From Halanaeroarchaeum sp. HSR-CO (GTDB taxonomy: Archaea > Halobacteriota > Halobacteria > Halobacteriales > Halobacteriaceae), in assembly GCF_024972755.1 (NCBI RefSeq), contig NZ_CP087724.1, forward strand, positions 2,418,001 through 2,482,000: a stretch of DNA of 64,000 nucleotides, read 5' to 3'. Of this stretch, positions 19,013 to 26,460 are shown piece after piece. A program made the position numbers and the translations under genes. A model generated the notes under the pieces. The model saw only the letters and a program-made list of their open reading frames with translations, had not been told where the DNA came from and searched no databases. Every line of letters starts with the position of its first letter. Within the stretch, counting starts at the first letter, position 1.

Positions 19013-19155
19013 GAGCATTCGGCGACCGAGCGGTCCGTCAGGACCCGGAAGGTCGCCGATTCTCCGAGCGCGAAGCGCTCAGCCCGACGAACCCCCGGAG
19101 GGGGTGAGGACGGGTTTTGGTGCAGCTTTTGCCAGCGCGAGCCTTCGGCTCGCGC
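19013..19155 (-). repeat. Structured dispersed repeat, copy 2 (inverted relative to 13.0 kb)
   Basis: Reverse-oriented counterpart of the repeat at 12994-13158. Read on the minus strand it has a 9-bp hairpin with a 3-nt loop (GCGCGAGCC / GGCTCGCGC, 19135-19155), CTGGCAAAA then CCAAAACCC, a GAGCGC/GCGCTC hairpin, and the nested 41-nt hairpin at 19019-19059. That 41-nt block differs from copy 1 at only three bases, all in loops. The first hairpin has a different sequence but the same stem and loop lengths. Confidence 0.8.
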
Positions 19156-19172
19156 GCAGTAAAAGGTGCAAG

Positions 19173-19273
19173 TGCGAGGGAAGGGATTCGAACCACGGTC
19201 ACAAATCGGAGATTTGTTCCCTGATTCGAATCCTTCCGTCTCGTTTCACTCCTCACTTCGTTCGTCGTGAAAC
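19173..19273 (-). repeat. Single tRNA-Leu 3'-end 'echo' hairpin unit
   Basis: A 101-bp unit directly downstream of tRNA-Leu. It ends with an exact copy of the last 22 nt of that tRNA (complement at 19173-19194). In tRNA sense a spacer hairpin (GTTTCAC / GTGAAAC) abuts the mature tRNA. Then GGAAGGATTCGAATCA pairs with the echo TGGTTCGAATCCCTTCC, with one bulge. The loop holds a further ACAAATC-TCC-GATTTGT hairpin. Confidence 0.85.
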
Positions 19274-19356
19274 TGCGAGGGAAGGGATTCGAACCCTCGG
19301 ACCCCTGCGGGAGCGGGTCTTAAGCCCGCCGCCGTTGGCCGCTTGGCTACCCTCGC
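19274..19356 (-). tRNA. tRNA-Leu (TAA anticodon)
   Basis: An 83-nt class II tRNA with a long variable arm. Acceptor GCGAGGG pairs with CCCTCGC and the discriminator is A. The anticodon stem-loop GCGGG-CTTAAGA-CCCGC gives TAA. T-loop is TTCGAAT. No intron or encoded CCA. Its 3' end is followed by one echo unit. Confidence 0.97.
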
Positions 19357-19404
19357 GCATACAGGAGTTCCTGCGGCGACCGCTAATCCCTTTCGACTGC
19401 CGGG

Positions 19405-19854
19405 CTACCCGGCCTCACCCGGCGGGGACGCTGCCTCGTCGGCCGCCTCGATCACGTCGTCGGCCCGCGAACGGATCTGGTCGAAGTACCCCAGGACCCG
19501 GTTTCGGTCCTGTTCGAGGGTGTTCGCGATCTCCGTCGGCGTCTTCCCCCAGACGGAGTACATGTACGAGGCGATACCGGCCTTCCCTGACGAAGCGACG
19601 GTCACTGGAATACCGTTGGGACCCACACCCTCCTTGATCCGGAATCCACCGAGAGCCAGGTAGAGGTCGGCGAACAACCGAGCACGGTCCTCGTCGTCGA
19701 ACTCGATGATCGGTCGGGCCGGCGTGTGGAACGTGAAGGTGGGAACTGACCCTTCTGGGTCGTCACGTCGGACCAGGTACGACTCCGATGGGTACTCCTC
19801 GACGATGGACTCGTTTTCGTCCAGGTCGGGCTCGGTATTCAGGTACGATGGCAT
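19405..19854 (-). CDS. Conserved-looking haloarchaeal protein of unknown function
   Basis: A 149-residue acidic protein that I do not recognise. It begins MPSYLNTEPDLDENESIVEE. A central segment (EFDDEDRARLFADLYLALGG) looks helical. The following GPNGIPVTVASSGKAGIASY then KTPTEIANTLEQDRNRVLGY suggests a small helix-turn-helix-like C-terminal part. No signal peptide or membrane helix. It stands alone between tRNA-Leu and the cyclophilin gene. Codon bias is fully haloarchaeal, which supports a real gene. Confidence 0.7.
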   Translation of the reverse strand: MPSYLNTEPDLDENESIVEEYPSESYLVRRDDPEGSVPTFTFHTPARPIIEFDDEDRARLFADLYLALGGFRIKEGVGPNGIPVTVASSGKAGIASYMYSVWGKTPTEIANTLEQDRNRVLGYFDQIRSRADDVIEAADEAASPPGEAG

Positions 19855-19920
19855 ACCGTACTGATTGTTCGTCCACCTATATGAAATCCAGCGGTCAAAA
19901 TGACGGGTGACGGATCGGTT

Positions 19921-20436
19921 TCAGCGGTGGACGGTCACCGATTCGAGGAGGATGTCCTTCATCGGGCCGTCGTTGCGATCGGTCGGCGTCGAACCGATAT
20001 CCTCTACGACGTCCATCCCGTCGGTCACCGTCCCGAAGACGGCGTGGCGGTCGTCGAGGTGTGGCTGGGCAGCGAGCGTGATGAAGAACTGCGAGCCGTT
20101 CGTGTTGGGGCCGCTATTGGCCATCGAGACGATCCCGGCGTCGTCGTGGCGCAGTTCGTCGTGGAACTCGTCGTCGAACGTGTATCCCGGGCCACCGCGA
20201 CCGGTCCCGAGGGGGTCGCCCGTCTGAATCATGAACCCGTCGATGACCCGGTGGAAGGGGACGTCGTCGTAGAGGGGTTCGCCTTCCACGGTCTCGCCGG
20301 ATTCGGGGTCCTCCCACGTCTTCTCGCCCGTCGCGAGACCGACGAAGTTATCGACGGTCTTCGGCGCGCGTTCGTCGTAGAGTTCGATCTCGATGTCGCC
20401 CTCGGTCGTGTGGAGGGTCGCTCGAAGGTCGCTCAT
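19921..20436 (-). CDS. Cyclophilin-type peptidyl-prolyl cis-trans isomerase
   Basis: A 171-residue single-domain cyclophilin that speeds proline isomerisation during protein folding. FHRVIDGFMIQTGDPLGTG contains the catalytic Arg and the Phe/Met/Gln pocket residues. NTNGSQFFIT and the final HAVFGTVTDGMDVV complete the domain. No signal peptide, so it is cytoplasmic. ATG 20436 (MSDLRATLHTTEGDI) is preferred to ATG 20445. Confidence 0.95.
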   Translation of the reverse strand: MSDLRATLHTTEGDIEIELYDERAPKTVDNFVGLATGEKTWEDPESGETVEGEPLYDDVPFHRVIDGFMIQTGDPLGTGRGGPGYTFDDEFHDELRHDDAGIVSMANSGPNTNGSQFFITLAAQPHLDDRHAVFGTVTDGMDVVEDIGSTPTDRNDGPMKDILLESVTVHR

Positions 20437-20554
20437 GGTCTCCATCAGGTGAACCAGGGGGAAAACGCTACTGAAATGAGCCGGCGGGGCCGGGTCGTGA
20501 AACCGTGCGAAAGACCGCCTCCCTTTTTGCGAGTGGGACGGGTAGCTTTGCTCG

Positions 20555-21805
20555 ATGACCCTCGACCCCGTCCATTACGACGGGATCGCTACTCTCGCAG
20601 AGCGAATCCGCCACGATACCGACCCCGAAGAACAGCGCGACGTCGCCGAGGCCGTCTGGGCGGAGTTCCTCGACCCCCTTTATGGCGACGCGGGGGCGGT
20701 CCTCGAACCGATCGACGACCAGCGCAGACGGACGGCGCCAATCGACGATCTCGCACTTCGGGACCCCGTCTTCGACTCCGTCCACGGTATCGACTCAGGA
20801 ACGATCAATCCGACCACCTTCAAGAACGGGCTCCTCGTCGACCTCGCCCAGGCCGCCATGAGCGCCACGCCGTCGGCCCTCGACGTCCACCGGAAACGGA
20901 CGTACATCATGACCGTCTACTCGAACGACGCGACCGTCGACCACGGGATGGACGAGTGGACGGCCTTCGACGCCGGCCACGGGCGTGGGCGAGTGGTCCA
21001 TACGGCCGCGCTCGCCCGCGATCAGGAGCGTGTCGTCCACGGGCTGGCGCTCTACCTGGCGGAGAGTCACCACGCGCTGGAGAACGCAGATCGGGTCGAC
21101 GACCTGCTCGTCCTCGATGGACCGTTGTATCCCAAGCAGACGGTCCACTGGCTGGACCGCCACGGGACGCTCGCCGACCTGGTGAGCGAGGACGACCTCG
21201 TCGAAGAGGTCGTCGCCAACTACCTCCGACTCGTCGAGCGCTTCGTCGAGCGGGACGTCCCCCTGGTCGGTTTCGTCAAGAGTCCCCAGTCCCAGGCCCT
21301 GATACGGACGGTACGTGAACGAGGGCGACCGACGCCCTGGGCGACCGATTCGGCGTTCTTCGCCAGGGTACTGGAACGGCGCGAACGCCACGGCGACACG
21401 TTCGAACGCGTCCGCGACGAACTCACCTGGACGAACTGGTTCCGGTCTCGGCTGGGCGCGGACGGCGTCTTCTCCGGCGAGAATCGCGATATCGGCGTCG
21501 ACCGCCGACTCGATCCGCCGGCCTACGAGGTCGTCTTCTTCGTCGTCTACGACCCACGGACCGACCTGGTGTTCAAGGTGGAACTGCCGGCGGCGTTCGC
21601 CGAGCGGCCGGCGGTCCGAAACGCTGTCGAACGCTGGGCCGTGGGTGCGGTCGCCGCGGAGCGTGGACCGCCCGGGCCGGTGGCGAAGGCCGACGAGCTG
21701 GCACGCATCGACCGGGGGCAGAAGCGAGAACTCACCCGGCGTCTCGAGCGTGGATTCGACACCGAAGTGGATACGAACTACGACCGGGAACGCTGGGGCA
21801 TCTGA
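20555..21805 (+). CDS. nurA: NurA-type 5'-3' nuclease
   Basis: A 416-residue protein with a NurA domain. The first active-site Asp is likely D80 in VHGIDSG, and further conserved acidic residues lie in VLDGPLYPK and the C-terminal third. NurA resects DNA ends with the HerA translocase and Mre11-Rad50 in archaeal recombination repair. The herA gene follows at 22272 on the same strand, which supports the call. A small opposite-strand gene sits between them. Confidence 0.85.
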   Translation: MTLDPVHYDGIATLAERIRHDTDPEEQRDVAEAVWAEFLDPLYGDAGAVLEPIDDQRRRTAPIDDLALRDPVFDSVHGIDSGTINPTTFKNGLLVDLAQAAMSATPSALDVHRKRTYIMTVYSNDATVDHGMDEWTAFDAGHGRGRVVHTAALARDQERVVHGLALYLAESHHALENADRVDDLLVLDGPLYPKQTVHWLDRHGTLADLVSEDDLVEEVVANYLRLVERFVERDVPLVGFVKSPQSQALIRTVRERGRPTPWATDSAFFARVLERRERHGDTFERVRDELTWTNWFRSRLGADGVFSGENRDIGVDRRLDPPAYEVVFFVVYDPRTDLVFKVELPAAFAERPAVRNAVERWAVGAVAAERGPPGPVAKADELARIDRGQKRELTRRLERGFDTEVDTNYDRERWGI

Positions 21806-21830
21806 AACACGGTTGGCAGTAGCCGTCCGC

Positions 21831-22166
21831 TCAGATCTCGTGTTCGGGGAGGACCGATATCTCTACCGCGGACCGCTCGACACCGATCCGCGAGAACTGC
21901 GTCCGGATGTGCTCCCGGGCGGCTTCCAGCGCCCCCTCCTTTGTGTCGAATCCTCGCGAGAACGGTGTCTCGAAAGCAACCCGTAACTCGCGGCCCCCGA
22001 CCTGCTGGGGCACGCCACCGCTCTCCACCTCGTAGAACGCATCGCAGACGAAGACGTAGGCGGCGTCCTCCGTCGGTGCACCGGCGAACCGCGGCGGGTC
22101 GTCGCCAGGTTCGTAGAGGGTGCCGGTCAGCGCCGTTCCGGCGGCACTCCCCTGGACCAGTTTCAT
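21831..22166 (-). CDS. Small unknown protein between nurA and herA
   Basis: A 111-residue acidic protein starting MKLVQGSAAGTALTGTLYEP. Short strands (YVFVCDAFYEV, RELRVAFETPF) are followed by a helix (KEGALEAAREHIRTQFSRIG) and a final strand, suggesting a compact alpha/beta domain. No catalytic motif is recognised. It runs opposite to the flanking nurA and herA genes. ATG 22166 is chosen as the first start that gives a folded-looking N-terminus. Probably conserved in haloarchaea, from codon bias. Confidence 0.72.
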   Translation of the reverse strand: MKLVQGSAAGTALTGTLYEPGDDPPRFAGAPTEDAAYVFVCDAFYEVESGGVPQQVGGRELRVAFETPFSRGFDTKEGALEAAREHIRTQFSRIGVERSAVEISVLPEHEI

Positions 22167-22271
22167 AGACGAACCGAGACGGCGCGGGGGGAAAAGGGAA
22201 CCGGGGCAACCGCCACCAGCCACGAGGCACCGAGGGAAAGGCGTTAGTCGATCCGGTCCGCGTATTGCTGC

Positions 22272-24071
22272 ATGAGCGATCTGGGGGACTTCTCGGAGTA
22301 CGGTACCGACGAAGCCTCGTCTCCGGACACGGTGGACCCGAGCGAGACCGACGAGGACGACTTCGAGCGAGTCGAGGTCGACGAGACGGGCCGAGACCAT
22401 GGTATCGGATCGCTGGCCGTCACCGAGGGGCTCCGCATCGACACGGACAGCCAGGAGACCTCACTCAGGGCGTACATCACTGCCGGTAACCGCTCCTCGA
22501 TCCGACTCGGCACCTATCTGCTGGCCCCGTATCCCGGGAACGAGACACTGTTCTGTCGCATCGCTGGGCTCGAGTACGCCCAGGAGTTCGAGAGCGACGA
22601 CGCGACCGAGATCCACGCACGACGGGCGATGCGCTCGTCGGGCATCGACGAACGAGACTACAAGTTCCTCGCGGATCTGGACCCCGTCGCCGTCCTGTAT
22701 CCCGACGGCGGAGAGCTCCGTCGCCGGATGCCGGACAGGGTACCGAAACCCGAGACCGTCGTCCACCACGCCGACGACCAGCAGAAGATCAAGACGGGAC
22801 TGAACATCCCCGGGTCCGGCGTGTTCCTCGGTCACCTCGCGGTCGGGGGCGAGCGAGTACGGACGCGGGCCGACCCACCGACCATCGATTACCGACTTGA
22901 CGACGGCGACGAGGGTGCCGACCCCCTCGTCTTCCGGCACGTCCTCGTCGCCGGCGGGACGGGGTCGGGGAAGACCCACACAGCAAAGAACGTCCTCAGG
23001 CAGTACCTCCACGAGGACCGACGCTACGAACTCGATAGCGCGAGCGGTCGCTCTCCCCGGGCAGCAGTCGTCCAGTTCGACCCCCAGGACGAGTACGCCC
23101 AGATGCACGACGACAACCCGGTGGCGACGGACGAAGACGCTCGCTCCTGGGAGACACAGGGACTCGCGTACGGAGGTCACGAGGACACCGTCGCGTTCGT
23201 CCCCCAGGTCGGGACTGCGACGTACGCCGCCTCCCACCACCGCGCCGAACAGCAGCCATTCACCATCCCGTTCTCGATGGTTCGGGGAAACCCGTGGCTC
23301 GTCGCGGGTTCACAACTCAACGACAACCAGTATTCCGCACTCCAGTACCTGCTCGACCGGTTCTTCGACTCGCACGGGTCCGAGGGCACCTACGACGAAT
23401 TCACGACGTTTCTCGACGACCCCGCACTACGGGAGGAACTCGACGAGTCCGGTCGGGTTCACGAGGCGACTTTCGACGCCGTCAAACGCCGGGTTCACGG
23501 TATCCCACAGGGCGTCTTCGATCAGGATGCCCGCCCCATCACGGAGCTGGTCGAGGCGTTCGTCCGGCCCGGGCGGCTCTCCGTGGTTCCGACCTACCAC
23601 GTGAACACCTCGCGCGCCGCCGAGATGGTGGTCCTCGCGGTCGCCAGCCTCCTCGTCGATCAGAAGCTGTCGAACGACCCGCAATACGACCGCATCAAGG
23701 AGACGCCACTCATCGTGGGGATGGACGAGGCGCACAACTTCCTGGCCGGTGCCGACAGCGTCCAGGCCCGCAAGGTCATCGGGAAGTTCACCGAAGCGGC
23801 CAAACAGGGCCGCAAGGAACGACTCGGCCTGTTCCTCATCACCCAGGACCCCCAGGACATCGCAGACGCCGTGTTCAAACAGGTCAACACGCGAGTCGTC
23901 CTCAACCTGGGGGACGAGGATGCCATCTCGAGTGTCAACCTGCCACGAGAACTCGAGGAGAAGGTGCCGTACATGGAACGGGGACAGATGGCGGTTTACT
24001 CCCCGGACAACTCGGAGCCGGTCGAGGTCATGGGCCTACCGACGTGTCTGACCCGCCACGGCAGGGACTGA
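22272..24071 (+). CDS. herA: HerA-type DNA translocase ATPase
   Basis: A 599-residue ATPase of the HerA/FtsK superfamily. An N-terminal barrel-like HAS domain (about 45-200) follows an acidic 40-residue leader. Walker A is GGTGSGKT (228-235), Walker B is LIVGMDEAHNF, and a C-terminal arginine-finger region has NTRVVLNLGDEDAISSV. HerA hexamers pump DNA and activate NurA during end resection. It follows nurA on the same strand with an antisense gene in between. Confidence 0.93.
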   Translation: MSDLGDFSEYGTDEASSPDTVDPSETDEDDFERVEVDETGRDHGIGSLAVTEGLRIDTDSQETSLRAYITAGNRSSIRLGTYLLAPYPGNETLFCRIAGLEYAQEFESDDATEIHARRAMRSSGIDERDYKFLADLDPVAVLYPDGGELRRRMPDRVPKPETVVHHADDQQKIKTGLNIPGSGVFLGHLAVGGERVRTRADPPTIDYRLDDGDEGADPLVFRHVLVAGGTGSGKTHTAKNVLRQYLHEDRRYELDSASGRSPRAAVVQFDPQDEYAQMHDDNPVATDEDARSWETQGLAYGGHEDTVAFVPQVGTATYAASHHRAEQQPFTIPFSMVRGNPWLVAGSQLNDNQYSALQYLLDRFFDSHGSEGTYDEFTTFLDDPALREELDESGRVHEATFDAVKRRVHGIPQGVFDQDARPITELVEAFVRPGRLSVVPTYHVNTSRAAEMVVLAVASLLVDQKLSNDPQYDRIKETPLIVGMDEAHNFLAGADSVQARKVIGKFTEAAKQGRKERLGLFLITQDPQDIADAVFKQVNTRVVLNLGDEDAISSVNLPRELEEKVPYMERGQMAVYSPDNSEPVEVMGLPTCLTRHGRD

Positions 24072-24111
24072 CCGACGCACCTTTTTGTGTGAGCGCGCCG
24101 GACGTCAATCC

Positions 24112-24531
24112 ATGAAGACGATACTCGTTCCCCTCGACGGATCGGAGAAGTCCTGGAACGCATTCGAGTTTGCGGCCGAGGAGTTCCCGACCGCGACCTT
24201 TCACCTCCTGCACGTAATCGATCCAGTGGAAGCGGGCTACACGGCGACGGCGACCGTCCCGGGATACACCGAAGAGTGGTACGAACAGGCCAAAGAGAGA
24301 GCTGCTGAGGTCTTCGAGAAGGCCGAAGCGAAGGTCGGCGAGGACTCGATCGAGACTGCGACCGAGGTCGGTCGACCCTCCCGAGTCATCGTGGAGTACG
24401 CCGAGGAGAACGAGGTCGATCAGATCGTCATGGGCAGTCACGGACGCTCCGGCGTCTCGCGCATCCTCCTCGGCAGCGTCGCCGAGGCCGTCGTGCGTCG
24501 GTCGCCGGTCCCGGTTACCATCTGCCGGTAG
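24112..24531 (+). CDS. Universal stress protein (UspA family)
   Basis: A 139-residue single Usp domain. The ATP-binding pattern is complete: the N-terminal ILVPLDGS, then IVMGSHGRSGVSRILLGS with the G-x2-G-x9-G(S) loop, and a closing VPVTICR strand. Such proteins bind ATP and act in stress survival in the cytoplasm. A TATA-like CTTTTTGTG lies about 30 bp upstream of the ATG at 24112. Monocistronic. Confidence 0.94.
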   Translation: MKTILVPLDGSEKSWNAFEFAAEEFPTATFHLLHVIDPVEAGYTATATVPGYTEEWYEQAKERAAEVFEKAEAKVGEDSIETATEVGRPSRVIVEYAEENEVDQIVMGSHGRSGVSRILLGSVAEAVVRRSPVPVTICR

Positions 24532-24540
24532 GGCGGCCCA

Positions 24541-25005
24541 TCACCCGGACTGGGCGTTCCGACGTGCGCGGTCGCGGATCCGTTCCACCTGGTCGACGTA
24601 CTCGTAGCCCGGGATGATTCCCTCCATCCAGGTCCCCTCCACGAACGAGACGATGGCGATGACGTCCTCACCGGCAGTCCCTGGCGACGGTTCGATCTCG
24701 GTGACGACCGTGACGGTCGCGGCCTCGCGCTCAACCGTCGTCACGTCGACGGCGTCCGTCCTGGTGACGCCGTCGGCGTCGACCACGCGACGTTCGAACG
24801 TCTCGAACCAGCCGTCCTCGACGACCGGGGCGACGGTCTCGTCCTCGACCGCCGCGTTCAGCGTCGGGAGGTCGTTCTCGATTCGGACGGTGCCGTCGGC
24901 AACGAATACACGGGCGTCGAAGGTCGTCTGTGTCGGGACGAACTGCGACCCCGTCTCCTCGAATCGGGGATGGGCGGCCAGCGCCCGCTCGATTCCGTCG
25001 GTCAT
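24541..25005 (-). CDS. Conserved-looking haloarchaeal protein, unknown function
   Basis: A 154-residue acidic protein beginning MTDGIERALAAHPRFEETGS. Alternating strands with many Thr/Val (VRIENDLPTLNAAVED, AATVTVVTEIEPSPGT) and a closing helix (YEYVDQVERIRDRARRNAQSG) are seen. No transmembrane segment or catalytic motif. ATG 25005 is preferred to the upstream 25026. It is convergent with the UspA gene, ten bases away. Confidence 0.72.
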   Translation of the reverse strand: MTDGIERALAAHPRFEETGSQFVPTQTTFDARVFVADGTVRIENDLPTLNAAVEDETVAPVVEDGWFETFERRVVDADGVTRTDAVDVTTVEREAATVTVVTEIEPSPGTAGEDVIAIVSFVEGTWMEGIIPGYEYVDQVERIRDRARRNAQSG

Positions 25006-25237
25006 TGGTCGTTCTGAGGAGGTCACCGGGAAAAGGGATTGCGCTGGCGGCGATGCCCGAACCTTCTTTCGGAACGAACAATGGCGAGCAGGCGACTCGG
25101 CGGCGCTCCGGGGCGGTGAGTCGCACTCCCGCCGTGTTCGCCCCGGGCCAGGGGTCTGGCGATGACCTGCGTTGGACTCGCCCGCCCATTTGAACCCTCG
25201 TCGGGTGAGAATTGGTCAGGGAGACGGGATAGCCCCC

Positions 25238-25468
25238 TCAATCCATGGAGATGTACGTCTCCGTGTCCTCGACGCCCGCTATCGCCTGGATCTGGTCCGC
25301 TGCGATGTCCTTGACGGCCTGCGGACTGTCGACCTCGATCTTCGCGATGAAATCGACGTCTCCCGCGACGATGTGTGCGTCGAGCACTCCGTCGATCGCA
25401 AAGATATCGTCCAGTACGCGGTCCGCTTCGCCAGTGTTCGCCTTGATGAGGATGTATGCAGTGACCAT
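25238..25468 (-). CDS. Stand-alone RAM (Lrp/AsnC ligand-binding) protein
   Basis: A 76-residue protein that is only the RAM domain of Lrp/AsnC regulators, without a DNA-binding part. The pattern VTAYILIKANTGEADRVLDD ... GVLDAHIVAGDVDFIAKIEV ... GVEDTETYISMD is typical. RAM domains dimerise and bind small ligands, often amino acids. It lies two bases after the TrkA-type gene in the same direction, probably co-transcribed. A second 76-residue RAM protein is divergent on the other side at 26230. Confidence 0.88.
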   Translation of the reverse strand: MVTAYILIKANTGEADRVLDDIFAIDGVLDAHIVAGDVDFIAKIEVDSPQAVKDIAADQIQAIAGVEDTETYISMD

Positions 25469-25470
25469 CG

Positions 25471-26145
25471 TCAGTCGCCTCCGGTGTCGGTCGAGCCGAC
25501 GAGTATCTGTTTGACGTCTTCCAGTGCGTCGAACTCCGCCAGGACCGCGATCCGATCGCCCGCCTCCAGCGTATCGTCGGGAAGGGCCAGGCCGAGGGGT
25601 TCGTCCTGCTTCGCGTACGCGAGCGTCTGGCTCCTGGCGGGGAGTTCGAGTTCGCTGATCGTGTACCCGTGCATCGGTGCCTCGCGGGTCACCGTGAACT
25701 GCGCGATCTGGAGGTTCTCGGCAAGGTCCGCGATGGCGGTCACGTTCCCGCCCAACAACGCGTTCTTCGCGCCGATGGCGCCGAGACGTTCCGGATAGAC
25801 GATGGCGTCAACCTCGTCGGCGTACTTGCGGTAGATGTTCTCCCGGTAGTCCTCGTCGATGCGGAGGACCGTCCGGCAGTCGTGGTGGTTACCGACCATA
25901 CACGCCACGAAGTTGGTGTTCAGGTCGCTGGTGAGTGCACCGAGCGCGTCGGCCGCTTCGATGTCGGCCGCCTCGAGGACGTCCTCGCTGGACCCGTCAC
26001 CCTCGATGGCGGCGAACCCTTCGGTCTGAGCCCGATCCACCATCTCGGGGTCCCGGTCCACGAGTGTCACGTCGTGTCCCTCGTTTCGGATGATTCGGGC
26101 CGTCCGGAGGCCGACCCGACCGGCGCCGATAATTACAACTCGCAT
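25471..26145 (-). CDS. TrkA-type NAD-binding protein (RCK, TrkA-N + TrkA-C)
   Basis: A 224-residue cytoplasmic protein. Residues 1-125 are a Rossmann TrkA-N domain (VVIIGAGRVGLRTARII, then LVDRDPEMVD). Residues about 140-220 are a TrkA-C ligand-binding domain (GYTISELELPARSQTL, AGDRIAVLAEF). Such proteins gate K+ uptake or other channels in response to nucleotides. No channel subunit is adjacent. Its flanking genes both encode bare RAM domains, so the three may form one regulatory unit. Confidence 0.9.
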   Translation of the reverse strand: MRVVIIGAGRVGLRTARIIRNEGHDVTLVDRDPEMVDRAQTEGFAAIEGDGSSEDVLEAADIEAADALGALTSDLNTNFVACMVGNHHDCRTVLRIDEDYRENIYRKYADEVDAIVYPERLGAIGAKNALLGGNVTAIADLAENLQIAQFTVTREAPMHGYTISELELPARSQTLAYAKQDEPLGLALPDDTLEAGDRIAVLAEFDALEDVKQILVGSTDTGGD

Positions 26146-26229
26146 ACACGTACGTACAGAAGGTAGGTCCATATAGGTTTGCGCCGGACGCGGGCAAGGT
26201 TTTTCCTGTCGCCTCCAGAACCAGTCATC

Positions 26230-26460
26230 ATGGTACACGCCGTCATCATGATCCGGACCGATTCGGGAACCGCGGAATCCGTCCGCGACGCGGTGTCGGC
26301 GCTCGGTAGCGTCGCCGACGCCCACGTCGTCGCCGGCGACTTCGACGTCATCGCCGAACTCGACGAGACCGAGGTCTACGACGTCCTGGATACCGCGTCC
26401 TCGTCGATACAGGACACCGACGGCGTCCAGGAGACGAAGACGTACGTCTCGTTGACCTGA
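26230..26460 (+). CDS. Stand-alone RAM (Lrp/AsnC ligand-binding) protein, second copy
   Basis: A 76-residue RAM domain (VHAVIMIRTDSGTAESVRDA, then VADAHVVAGDFDVIAELDE, then QETKTYVSLT). It is paralogous to the protein at 25238, with the same length and motif order. It is divergent from the TrkA-type gene, with a TATA-like AGGTTTTTC about 30 bp before the ATG. No DNA-binding domain. Confidence 0.88.
   Translation: MVHAVIMIRTDSGTAESVRDAVSALGSVADAHVVAGDFDVIAELDETEVYDVLDTASSSIQDTDGVQETKTYVSLT

Noticed and set aside
25180-25210. tRNA-tail-like stretch (CGCCCGCCCATTTGAACC) upstream of the RAM gene
   Set aside because: It resembles a T-loop plus acceptor end, but no cloverleaf can be closed around it and no mirror arm is nearby.
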